A stretch of DNA of 64,000 nt, taken from NCBI GenBank assembly GCA_036394995.1, contig DASWED010000117.1:13402-77401 (forward strand), read 5' to 3'. Shown piece after piece: positions 40,902-48,002 of this stretch (positions are counted from its first letter, which is position 1; each line of letters starts with the position of its first letter). The notes beneath the pieces are model-generated. The model saw only the letters and a list, made by a program, of their open reading frames with translations, did no database searches and was not told the DNA's origin. The position numbers and the translations under genes are program-made. The stretch is from DASWED01 sp036394995 (lineage in GTDB: Bacteria; Actinomycetota; UBA4738; JACQTL01).

Positions 40902-41300
40902 ATGATCGAGATCGACCGCGCATTCTTCGACGAGATCGTGGCCCACTGCCAGGGCGAATACCCGAACGAGGCCTGTGGCCTGGTCGCGGGGAAGGAGGGT
41001 CGCCCGGTTCGGGTGATCCGGATGCGCAACGCCGACGCCAGCCCGGCCACGTACCGGTTCGACCCGAAGGAGCAGTTCCAGGTGTTCGAGGAACTCGACG
41101 ACGAGGGGCTCGAGGCGTTCGGGATCTTCCACTCCCACACGCACTCGGAGGCGTATCCCTCGCCCACGGACCGACGCCAGGCGTACTACCCCGAGAGCTA
41201 CTACCTGATCCTGTCGCTCCAGGACCGCTCGAAGCCGGCGCTTCGCGGGTTCCGGATCCTGGACGGCGAGGTGACCGAGGACGAAGTGAGGATCGGATGA
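40902..41300 (+). CDS. mec: Mec-type JAMM metallopeptidase (CysO-cysteine peptidase)
   Basis: Zinc metallopeptidase of 132 residues. In M. tuberculosis, Mec (Rv1334) releases cysteine from the CysO-cysteine adduct. The JAMM motif is complete: Glu in YPNEACGLVAG, then HSHTHSEAYPSPTD (His-x-His...Ser-x2-Asp). It heads the cluster and its stop overlaps the MoeB start (ATGA). Because CysO here has a residue beyond Gly-Gly, Mec may also trim the CysO precursor, as JAMM partners of other sulfur carriers do. TAGACT at 40869-40874 is a possible -10, with GGGAGG nearby. Confidence 0.93.
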   Translation: MIEIDRAFFDEIVAHCQGEYPNEACGLVAGKEGRPVRVIRMRNADASPATYRFDPKEQFQVFEELDDEGLEAFGIFHSHTHSEAYPSPTDRRQAYYPESYYLILSLQDRSKPALRGFRILDGEVTEDEVRIG

Positions 41301-42172
41301 ATTCGGAACGGAGGTTCACCGAGGAGGAGGTGGTCCGCTACGCGCGGCACATCATCCTTCCCCAGATCGGCGGGGTCGGTCAGCGGAAGCTGCTCGAGTC
41401 GAGCGTGCTGTGCGTGGGGGCCGGGGGCCTCGGCTCGCCGATCGCCATGTACCTGGCCGCGGCAGGGATCGGGCGCCTGGGCGTGGTGGACTTCGACCGC
41501 GTGGACCTCACGAACCTCCAGCGCCAGATCCTCCACGGGACCTCCGACGTGGGCCGGCCGAAGGTGGAGTCGGCCGCGTCCACGCTGCGGGAGCTGAACC
41601 CCGGGATCGAGGTCGAGCCCCACGACGTGGTGCTGAACAGCGAAAACGCGTTCGACATCCTGGGCCGGTACGACCTGGTGATCGACGGCAGCGACAACTT
41701 CCCAGTCCGGTACCTGGTGAACGACGCCACGCAGATGCTCGGCAAGCCGCTCGTCTACGGCTCGATCTACCAGTTCGAGGGCCAGGTCACGGTGTTCCTG
41801 CCCGGCGAGGCGGGCCCGTGCTATCGGTGCCTGTTCCCGCAGCCCCCGCCGCCCGGGTCCGTGCCGAACTGCGCCGAGGCCGGCGTGTTCGGCGTGCTGC
41901 CGGGGATCGTGGGATCCATCCAGGCCACCGAGGCCATCAAGATGATCACCGGGGTGGGGGATCCGCTCGTGGGCCGCCTCCTGATCTTCGACGCGCTGGA
42001 GATGGACTTCACCACGGTGAAGATCAAGCGCGACCCTTCGTGCCCGGTGTGCGGCGACTCACCGACCGTGACCGAGCTCATCGACTACGACCTGTTCTGC
42101 GGGATCCCGTCCGGCGGCGTGCCGGAGGAGGCCGAACACGGCGTCCCGACGACCGTGGGAGGGGCGCTCTAG
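41297..42172 (+). CDS. moeB: MoeB/ThiF-type sulfur-carrier adenylyltransferase (MoeZ-like, no rhodanese domain)
   Basis: E1-like enzyme, 291 residues, which adenylates the C-terminus of the sulfur carrier CysO before sulfur transfer. It shows ATP-binding VGAGGLGSPIAMYLAAAG, the Arg-containing DLTNLQRQILHG, the zinc Cys pairs CYRC and CPVC, and the conserved Cys in VPNCAEAGVFG. Mycobacterial MoeZ carries a C-terminal rhodanese domain; here the protein ends about 20 residues after the zinc region, so sulfur must come from a separate protein. It overlaps mec by 4 bases, and its stop touches the cysO ATG. Confidence 0.92.
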   Translation: MNSERRFTEEEVVRYARHIILPQIGGVGQRKLLESSVLCVGAGGLGSPIAMYLAAAGIGRLGVVDFDRVDLTNLQRQILHGTSDVGRPKVESAASTLRELNPGIEVEPHDVVLNSENAFDILGRYDLVIDGSDNFPVRYLVNDATQMLGKPLVYGSIYQFEGQVTVFLPGEAGPCYRCLFPQPPPPGSVPNCAEAGVFGVLPGIVGSIQATEAIKMITGVGDPLVGRLLIFDALEMDFTTVKIKRDPSCPVCGDSPTVTELIDYDLFCGIPSGGVPEEAEHGVPTTVGGAL

Positions 42173-42454
42173 ATGGCGGTGAAGGTGAAGCTCCCGACGA
42201 TCCTGCGCAAGCACTCCGACGGCGTGGCCGTCGTGGAGGCCGAGGGCGGCACCCTCGGGGAAGTGCTGAAGGATCTCGAGTCCCGCCACCCCGGCATCAC
42301 CCACGCGATCCTCACGAACGACGGCGAGTCGCTCCACCGATTCGTCAACGTCTACGTGAACGGCGAGGACGTCCGCTACAGCGGCTCCCTGGCGACGACG
42401 CTGTCCGAAGGGGACACCGTCAGCATCCTCCCGGCAGTCGCCGGCGGCTCGTAG
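42173..42454 (+). CDS. cysO: Sulfur-carrier protein CysO with Gly-Gly-Ser terminus
   Basis: Ubiquitin-fold (MoaD/ThiS-like) sulfur carrier of 93 residues, which as a thiocarboxylate delivers sulfur to CysM. The N-terminus AVKVKLPTILRKHSDG and the end GDTVSILPAVAGG match mycobacterial CysO. The gene continues with a Ser codon (TCG) before the TAG stop, giving AGGS. A thiocarboxylate needs a free terminal Gly, so the Ser must be removed or the protein acts differently. The start codon follows the moeB stop with no gap, so expression is coupled. Confidence 0.93.
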   Translation: MAVKVKLPTILRKHSDGVAVVEAEGGTLGEVLKDLESRHPGITHAILTNDGESLHRFVNVYVNGEDVRYSGSLATTLSEGDTVSILPAVAGGS

Positions 42455-42599
42455 CCCGTCCCGATCGGCCGTCGCGTCGGTGGCCCGCGTCCTGACCTGG
42501 ATCGCATCACGCTGCACTTCGCGAAGGTCTGCCTGGAAGCCCTCAACGTCGACGGGCAGCCGATCCACGAGAACTGCTTCTCGCCGGCCACCGGCTGAG
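42455..42599 (+). other. Possible gene remnant between cysO and cysM
   Basis: Two neighbouring frames give protein-like text that would join with one frameshift near 42540: DRITLHFAKVCLEA in the cysO frame and LNVDGQPIHENCFSPATG ending at TGA 42597-42599. Neither has a convincing start. The second frame has a GTG at 42480, giving a 39-residue open frame with unlike composition in its first half. I cannot name a family. Confidence 0.25.
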
Positions 42600-42627
42600 G
42601 CTGCTCGGCCGCGTCGGGGCGGCCTGG

Positions 42628-42633
42628 GATAAT
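42628..42633 (+). promoter_or_regulatory. -10 element GATAAT, leaderless start of cysM
   Basis: GATAAT, then CGGCGCC (7 bases), then GTG 42641. It gives cysM its own promoter within the cluster. Confidence 0.55.
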
Positions 42634-42640
42634 CGGCGCC

Positions 42641-43573
42641 GTGAGGGCGGACGACATCCTGGGCGCGATCGGGGACACGCCACTCGTCGGCATCCCCCGG
42701 ATGTCGCCGAAGCCGGGCGTGCGACTGTGGGCGAAGCTCGAGGGCCAGAACCCCACCGGTTCGCTGAAGGACCGCATCGCTCTCAGGATGATCGAGGAGG
42801 CCGAACGCTCCGGCGAGCTCACCCCCGACAAGGTCATCCTCGAACCAACGTCCGGGAACACGGGCATCGCGCTGGCCCTGGTGGCCCGGCGCAAGGGCTA
42901 CAAGATCATCGTGGTCATGCCGGACAACGCCAGCGAGGAGCGGGTCAGCCTGCTGGAGCTGTTCGGCGCGGACATTGTGTTTTCGGCCGCGGACAAGGGC
43001 ACCAATGGCTCCATCGAGGTGGCCCGGGCCATGGCCGAGAGCGACCGATTCTACATGCCGTTCCAGTACGGGAACCCGGCCAACCCCGACGCGCACTACG
43101 AGGGGACCGGCGCCGAGATCGTCCGGGACTGCCCGGAGGTCACGCACTTCGTGGCCGGCCTGGGGACGGGCGGCACGCTGATGGGCGTGAGCCGCAGGCT
43201 CCGCGAACACAATCCGGACGTGCAGATCATCGCCGCCGAACCGGAGCTGGGGGAGCTGGTGTACGGGCTCCGGTCCCTCGACGCCGGCTTCGTGCCGCCG
43301 ATCTTCGACGACTCGGCGCTCAACCGGAAGTTCCTGGTGGACTCCTCCCACGCGCTCGCGGCCACCCGGCAACTGACCGAGCTCGAGGGGATCTTCGCCG
43401 GCATCTCCTCCGGCGCGGTGATCCACGCGGCGCGCCGGATCGCCGGGGAGATCGAGCAGGGCGACATCGTGTGCCTCCTCGCCGACGGCGGGTGGAAGTA
43501 CCTCTCGACGAACGCCTGGGCGGAGGACCGCGAACAGGCGGAGAAGCAGGTCTCGGAGGCCCTGTGGTGGTGA
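42641..43573 (+). CDS. cysM: O-phosphoserine sulfhydrylase CysM (CysO-thiocarboxylate dependent)
   Basis: PLP-dependent beta-replacement enzyme, 310 residues. In M. tuberculosis CysM joins O-phosphoserine to CysO-thiocarboxylate, giving a CysO-cysteine adduct. The PLP Lys is in NPTGSLKDRIAL, the substrate loop is EPTSGNTGIALAL, and the phosphate-binding loop is GLGTGGTLMGVSR. The C-terminus LADGGWKYLSTNAWAE is the mycobacterial CysM type. It follows cysO by 186 bases with its own -10, and murI follows by 21 bases. Confidence 0.93.
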   Translation: MRADDILGAIGDTPLVGIPRMSPKPGVRLWAKLEGQNPTGSLKDRIALRMIEEAERSGELTPDKVILEPTSGNTGIALALVARRKGYKIIVVMPDNASEERVSLLELFGADIVFSAADKGTNGSIEVARAMAESDRFYMPFQYGNPANPDAHYEGTGAEIVRDCPEVTHFVAGLGTGGTLMGVSRRLREHNPDVQIIAAEPELGELVYGLRSLDAGFVPPIFDDSALNRKFLVDSSHALAATRQLTELEGIFAGISSGAVIHAARRIAGEIEQGDIVCLLADGGWKYLSTNAWAEDREQAEKQVSEALWW

Positions 43574-43594
43574 CTCCCGCTGGGGAGGTCCATC

Positions 43595-44446
43595 GTGCCC
43601 GATAGCCGGCCGATCGGCGTGTTCGACTCGGGGGTCGGCGGGCTCACCGTGGCCCGGGCCATCCTCGACCTCCTCCCGAACGAACCGATCGTGTACGTCG
43701 GCGACTCGGCCCGGTACCCGTACGGGCCGCGCCCGCTCGAGGAGATCCGTCGGTTCGCCCTCGAGATCGCCCGCGACCTGGTGAACCGCGACGTGAAGAT
43801 GCTGGTGGTCGCCTGTAACTCGGTGGAGGTGGCCGCCATCGCGGACGTCGCGGCCGCCCACGACACCCCGGTGGTCGGCGTGGTGGACCCCGGAGCGCGG
43901 GCCGCCGTGGCGGCCACCCGGAACGGGCGGATCGGGGTGATCGGCACGGAGGCCACGGTGGCCAGCCGGGCCTACGACCGCGCGGTCCTGCGTCTGGCCG
44001 CGGAGGCTCGGGACCGCGGACGCTCCCCGTTCGGCGACGAGGGTCTCCGGGTCGAGCTGTTCTCCGAGGCGTGTCCGGTGTTCGTGGAACGCGTGGAGCT
44101 GGGGGACACCTCCAGCAAGGAGCTCCAGGAGGCGGCCCACGGGTACCTCCGGCCGCTGCGGGACGCCGGGATCGACACGCTGATCCTGGGGTGCACGCAC
44201 TACCCGCTGCTGTCCGGTCTGATCTCGGTGGTGATGGGACCGGGGGTCGTGCTGATCTCGTCCGCCGAGGAGACCGCCAGGGACGTGTACGCGGTGCTCC
44301 TGCGCGACGACCTCCTGCGATCCGACCCCGGCCCGCCGGAGCACGTGTTCCTCACCACCGGCGACCCGGCGGCGTTCCAGCGGCTGGGGCAGCGGTTCCT
44401 GGGCCCGGAGATCGCCTCGGTGGGGGAGACCCGGCCGTGGAGCTGA
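43595..44446 (+). CDS. murI: Glutamate racemase
   Basis: Cofactor-independent conversion of L- to D-glutamate for peptidoglycan, 283 residues. The N-terminal FDSGVGGLTVARAI, the first catalytic Cys in VVACNSVEVAA and the second in LGCTHYPLL are present. The usual CNTAS is CNSVE here, a mild departure. The GTG start follows GGGGAGG. The same position after cysM (with a rhomboid gene between) occurs in M. tuberculosis; the rhomboid is absent here. The stop overlaps the next gene by 10 bases. Confidence 0.92.
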   Translation: MPDSRPIGVFDSGVGGLTVARAILDLLPNEPIVYVGDSARYPYGPRPLEEIRRFALEIARDLVNRDVKMLVVACNSVEVAAIADVAAAHDTPVVGVVDPGARAAVAATRNGRIGVIGTEATVASRAYDRAVLRLAAEARDRGRSPFGDEGLRVELFSEACPVFVERVELGDTSSKELQEAAHGYLRPLRDAGIDTLILGCTHYPLLSGLISVVMGPGVVLISSAEETARDVYAVLLRDDLLRSDPGPPEHVFLTTGDPAAFQRLGQRFLGPEIASVGETRPWS

Positions 44447-45195
44447 CCGTGCTCGGTTCCTCCGGCGCGTACCCGGCGGCGGGGGGCGCCGCCAGCGGCT
44501 ACCTCCTGCGGCACGGGGGGTTCTCCCTGGCACTGGACTTCGGGACCGGCGCCCTGGCCAACCTCCAGCGGCACATCCCCCAGACGGAGCTGGGGGCGGT
44601 GGTGCTGAGCCACGAGCACTTGGACCACTGCCTGGACCTGTACCCCCTGTTCATCGCCCGGTTCTTCACCGAGGAGCGCGAGGCGCCTCTCCCGGTCTGG
44701 GGGCCCCCCGGCTCGTTCGACCGGATCGCCGCGCTGGAGGACAAGCAGGGGCAGATCGACATGCGTGAGGTGTTCGAGATCCACGAGGTCGAACCGGGGG
44801 ACGGGTTCGAGGTGGGGCCGTTCCGGTTCGCCACTCACCTGCTCCCGCACTGGGTCCCGAACTCCGGGATGCGGATCTCCGCCGACGGCGCCGTGCTCTG
44901 CTACACGGGCGACACCGGCCCCACCGCCGACATCCAGACCCTGGCCCGCGACGCCGACCTCCTCCTGATCGAGGCCAGCTGGCAGGACCACGACCTGGAA
45001 CGGGACGTCCAGCCCTACCACCTGACCGCGCGCCAGGCGGCCGAGCACGCCGTCCGGGCCGGAACGGACCGGATGCTGCTCTCCCACTTCTGGCCGGGAA
45101 CGGACCGGGAGGTCTCCCGGCAGCAGGCCGCGGAGGCGTTCCGGGGCGAGCTGCTGCTGGCGCACGAGGGCATGACGGTGGAGGTGCGCGCGTGA
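44437..45195 (+). CDS. MBL-fold phosphodiesterase, Rv1339-like
   Basis: Metallo-beta-lactamase-fold protein of 252 residues, corresponding by sequence and position to M. tuberculosis Rv1339, described as an atypical cyclic-AMP phosphodiesterase. The motif LSHEHLDHCLDLYPLF (His-x-Glu-x-Asp-His: the middle His is replaced, HxHxDH reading HEHLDH) supplies metal ligands, with CYTGDTGPT and LLSHFWPGTD later. The GTG at 44437 lies within the end of murI. Its TGA overlaps the rph start (GTGA). It may hydrolyse cyclic nucleotides made by the cyclase encoded at 19-23 kb. Confidence 0.85.
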   Translation: MELTVLGSSGAYPAAGGAASGYLLRHGGFSLALDFGTGALANLQRHIPQTELGAVVLSHEHLDHCLDLYPLFIARFFTEEREAPLPVWGPPGSFDRIAALEDKQGQIDMREVFEIHEVEPGDGFEVGPFRFATHLLPHWVPNSGMRISADGAVLCYTGDTGPTADIQTLARDADLLLIEASWQDHDLERDVQPYHLTARQAAEHAVRAGTDRMLLSHFWPGTDREVSRQQAAEAFRGELLLAHEGMTVEVRA

Positions 45196-45944
45196 CCACG
45201 CCCCCGGAGGCCGCCTCCGACGCCGCGCTCCGGGTCGACGGCCGCCGCGCCGACGACCTCCGGCCGGTGGTCATGGAGCTCGGCTACCTCCAGTGGGCCG
45301 AGGGCTCGGTCCTGTTCGAGATGGGCCGGACCCGTGTCCTGGCCGCGGCCTCGTACGAGCCGAGGGTGCCGAAGTTCAAGTCGGGAACCGGCAGCGGCTG
45401 GGTCAGCGCGGAGTACGCGATGCTTCCCCGGGCCACCGAGACCAGGAGCCCCCGGGAAGTGCAGCAGGGCCGGCCGTCGGGCCGGACCCAGGAGATCCAG
45501 CGGCTCATCGGGCGGAGCCTCCGGGCGGTCACGGACCTGAAGGCCATGGGGGAGTGCACGATCTGGATCGACTGCGATGTGCTCCAGGCCGACGGGGGAA
45601 CGAGGACCGCGTCGATCACCGCCGGGTACATTGCGCTGGCCGCCGCCGTCCGGTCCCTGCTCGAACGGGGACAGCTGGCCCGGAACCCGCTCCGGGAGGA
45701 GGTGGCGGCGGTGAGCGCGGGGATTGTGGACGGCACGCCGCTCCTCGACCTCGCGTACTCCGAGGACTCCCGGGCCGGGGTGGACTTCAACGTGGTCATG
45801 ACCGGCTCGGGCGCGCTGGTGGAGGTCCAGGGAACGGCCGAGGGCGAACCGTTCTCCCGGGCCGACCTGGACGCCATGGTGGACCTGGCCTGGGGGGGCA
45901 TCCGGCGGCTCGTGGACATCCAGCGGGCCGCCCTGGCCGGGTGA
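45192..45944 (+). CDS. rph: Ribonuclease PH
   Basis: Phosphorolytic 3'-5' exoribonuclease for tRNA 3'-end maturation, 250 residues. Family blocks are VDGRRADDLRPVVMELG, TRVLAAASYEP, EYAMLPRATETR, GRTQEIQRLIGRSLRAV (phosphate-binding Arg) and LDLAYSEDSRAGVDFNVVMT. It is coupled by GTGA overlap to both the upstream phosphodiesterase and the downstream rdgB, as in the conserved actinobacterial order. Confidence 0.95.
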   Translation: MTTPPEAASDAALRVDGRRADDLRPVVMELGYLQWAEGSVLFEMGRTRVLAAASYEPRVPKFKSGTGSGWVSAEYAMLPRATETRSPREVQQGRPSGRTQEIQRLIGRSLRAVTDLKAMGECTIWIDCDVLQADGGTRTASITAGYIALAAAVRSLLERGQLARNPLREEVAAVSAGIVDGTPLLDLAYSEDSRAGVDFNVVMTGSGALVEVQGTAEGEPFSRADLDAMVDLAWGGIRRLVDIQRAALAG

Positions 45945-46636
45945 GCCCCCCCGACCGCGCACGGCCGGACGGGCAACCGGTGGCCCGCGCCTCCGGGCGT
46001 TGGGCCACCGGGACCGGCGGGTTCCCCCCCGAGCTGGCGGTGGCCTCGCGCAACCCCGGGAAGATCCGCGAGATCCGGGAGATCTGCGCCGACTGGCCCG
46101 TTCGGTGGATCACGGCCGAGGACGGCGACACGCGGGAGTGGCCGGTGGTCGAGGAGACCGGCCGGAGCTATCTGGAGAACGCCGCGCTGAAGGCCCGGGC
46201 GGTGGCGGCGGCCGCCGGGGTCCCCGCCGTGGCCGACGACTCGGGGATCGAGGTGGATGCACTGGACGGCCAGCCGGGCATCCAGTCGGCCCGGTTCGCC
46301 GGCGATCGAGCCACCGACGAGGACAACCTCCGCACGCTCGTCGCGGCGGTGTCCGCGATCCCTGCCACCCTGCGGACGGCCCGGTACCGGTGCGTGGCGC
46401 TGGTGGCGTGGCCGGGGGAGTGGTTCGCGTACGCCGAGGCCACGTGCGAGGGCTCGCTGGTCCTGGAGCCCCGGGGGGAGGGCGGGTTCGGCTACGACCC
46501 GATCTTCGTCCCGCGGGGGGAGTTCCGGACCATGGCGCAGCTCTCGCCCGAGGAGAAGGACGCCATCAGCCACCGGGGCAAGGCCTTCCGCGAGCTCGGG
46601 CGGCTCCTCCGCGAGGGCCGCCGGGCCCGGCGATGA
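45941..46636 (+). CDS. rdgB: RdgB/HAM1 non-canonical purine NTP pyrophosphatase
   Basis: Hydrolyses dITP, XTP and related damaged nucleotides to keep them out of nucleic acids, 231 residues. SRNPGKIREIREI (substrate lysine), the metal residues in VVEETGRSYLENAALKA, VADDSGIEVDAL, FGYDPIFVP and the terminal SHRGKAFREL are intact. The GTG overlapping rph adds about 30 residues ahead of the usual start. It is chosen for the coupling, though a later GTG at about 45978 would also serve. Confidence 0.93.
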   Translation: MSPPDRARPDGQPVARASGRWATGTGGFPPELAVASRNPGKIREIREICADWPVRWITAEDGDTREWPVVEETGRSYLENAALKARAVAAAAGVPAVADDSGIEVDALDGQPGIQSARFAGDRATDEDNLRTLVAAVSAIPATLRTARYRCVALVAWPGEWFAYAEATCEGSLVLEPRGEGGFGYDPIFVPRGEFRTMAQLSPEEKDAISHRGKAFRELGRLLREGRRARR

Positions 46637-46656
46637 GCGCGCGAGCGGCGGAGTCG

Positions 46657-46662
46657 TAGGAT
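46657..46662 (+). promoter_or_regulatory. -10 element TAGGAT, leaderless start
   Basis: TAGGAT, then TCGCGCC (7 bases), then GTG 46670. It separates this gene from the upstream cluster as its own transcript. Confidence 0.6.
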
Positions 46663-46669
46663 TCGCGCC

Positions 46670-47116
46670 GTGAGCGACATTGACCCGGAGACCCTTCGCC
46701 GGGTCACCGTGTTCTCGACCTGCACCTCGGAGCAGCTGTCCCGGCTGGCCGAGGCGGCCACGGTGACCGAGCACGCCGCCGGCGACCTCCTGGCCGAGCA
46801 GGGCGTCATCGGGCACCGGTTCCACCTCCTGCTGGAGGGCGGAGCCGAGGCCGAACGCGACGGGCAGGCGCTGGGGACCGTGGAGGCGGGGGAGTTCGTC
46901 GGTGAGATCGGGCTGCTGGGTGGCGGGGCGGCCACGGCCACCGTGCGGTGCACGGAGGCCACCCGCTGTCTCACGCTCCGCCGGGAGCGGTTCTGGGAGA
47001 TCCTGGAGGCCGAGCCCGCGATCGCGCTGCGGATCCTCGAGGTGGTGTGCCGCCGCATCGTCCGTCAGGTCCAGACCGGCGCCACGCAGAACCTGGGCTC
47101 GATCGGCGGCGACTGA
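46670..47116 (+). CDS. Cyclic-nucleotide-binding domain protein
   Basis: Single CAP/PKA-type cNMP-binding beta-roll with C-terminal helices, 148 residues, no DNA-binding or channel domain. The phosphate-binding cassette region is VEAGEFVGEIGLLGGGAATATVRC, where GEIGLL matches but the canonical R-T/S-A is replaced by ATATVRC. A sensor or adaptor role for cAMP/cGMP is likely. It lies next to the Rv1339-like phosphodiesterase block, and a class III cyclase is encoded 24 kb away. It converges on the HATPase gene with 9 bases between. Confidence 0.85.
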   Translation: MSDIDPETLRRVTVFSTCTSEQLSRLAEAATVTEHAAGDLLAEQGVIGHRFHLLLEGGAEAERDGQALGTVEAGEFVGEIGLLGGGAATATVRCTEATRCLTLRRERFWEILEAEPAIALRILEVVCRRIVRQVQTGATQNLGSIGGD

Positions 47117-47125
47117 AGCGCGCGG

Positions 47126-47536
47126 TCAGCTCGCGCGGAGCTTGACCAGGCGGACCACTGTGCCGGGACGGCCGATCGTGCCCTCCCGAACGGTGACCTC
47201 GTCCATGAGCGCCATCATCAGCTGGATGCCGTGGCCGTGGACGCCCTCCACCTCCTGTAGGGGCACGGTCCGCCGGAACACGCCCTGATCGGCGACCTCC
47301 ACCTCCACGTGCTCCGCGCCGGCGCGCCAGGCCACCTGGACGACACCCGACTTGGAGTGCAGCACGGCGTTGGCGCAGGCCTCGGAGACCGCGAGCACCA
47401 GGTCGTCGGTGGCCGAGGGGTGCATGCCGGCCTCGTAGCACCGGTCCCGAACGAACCTGCGGACCTCGTGGAGCATGCTGGGATGCGCCGGGAACGAACG
47501 AGCGTTCCCGGTGAGCTCAGGCCTCGTCCTCATCAC
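47126..47536 (-). CDS. RsbW-like HATPase anti-sigma factor (second copy)
   Basis: GHKL ATPase of 136 residues. The N-box is LAVSEACANAVLHS, with G-type motifs VADQGV and HGHGIQLMMALMDEV. It is distinct in sequence from the copy at 34.3 kb. The start (GTG 47536 or ATG 47533) overlaps the end of the STAS gene by about 20 bases, so the pair is coupled. The target sigma factor is not in the window. Confidence 0.86.
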   Translation of the reverse strand: MMRTRPELTGNARSFPAHPSMLHEVRRFVRDRCYEAGMHPSATDDLVLAVSEACANAVLHSKSGVVQVAWRAGAEHVEVEVADQGVFRRTVPLQEVEGVHGHGIQLMMALMDEVTVREGTIGRPGTVVRLVKLRAS

Positions 47537-47837
47537 CCACGATCTCCACGTTGTCGAGCTTCTGCACGGGGATCAGCTCCAGGATCCGGCGGACCAGGCT
47601 TCCCGGGGAGACCAGGATCAGGTTCCCCCGCCCCTCCAGGCTCTGGGCAGTCCGGACGAGGACCTGGATGCCCGTCGAGTCCATGAACGCGAGCCCCGCG
47701 AGGTCGAGCGTGAGGTCCCCGCCCCGGTCCACCTCGGACTGGATGACCTCGGAGAGGGTCGAGGCGTTCGACGCGTCGAGCTCGCCGACCAGCCGGAAGC
47801 CGCGCGGCGAATCTGTGGCATGGATGTCGAGCAGCAT
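47517..47837 (-). CDS. STAS-domain anti-anti-sigma factor (second copy)
   Basis: RsbV/SpoIIAA-like single STAS domain, 106 residues, with the phosphoacceptor Ser in DLAGLAFMDSTGIQVLV and an acidic tail (DNVEIVGDEDEA). The ATG at 47835-47837 follows GGGAGG at good spacing; an upstream in-frame start lacks one. It is paired with the HATPase that follows. No phosphatase gene is adjacent, so the PP2C at 35-39.7 kb, or another, must reset it. Confidence 0.88.
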   Translation of the reverse strand: MLLDIHATDSPRGFRLVGELDASNASTLSEVIQSEVDRGGDLTLDLAGLAFMDSTGIQVLVRTAQSLEGRGNLILVSPGSLVRRILELIPVQKLDNVEIVGDEDEA

Positions 47838-48002
47838 CGAACCTCCCGCGGGGGCGCCCCGCCCGGCTATTCTCGTACAGGCTCCGTGTGATCGGTGCAA
47901 GCATCCTCGCGCATTTCGCTGGGGAGCGTCCTGGTTTGGGAGGCTTCATGTACCCGGGTTGCGCCCGGGAACCACATCCAACTCTGCGTCCGTCGAACGG
48001 GC

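Noticed and set aside
44595..44660. Loss of the MBL zinc site in the Rv1339-like protein
   Set aside because: HEHLDHCLD still provides His-x-His and Asp-His when read as H-E-H-L-D-H, so the metal site is intact.
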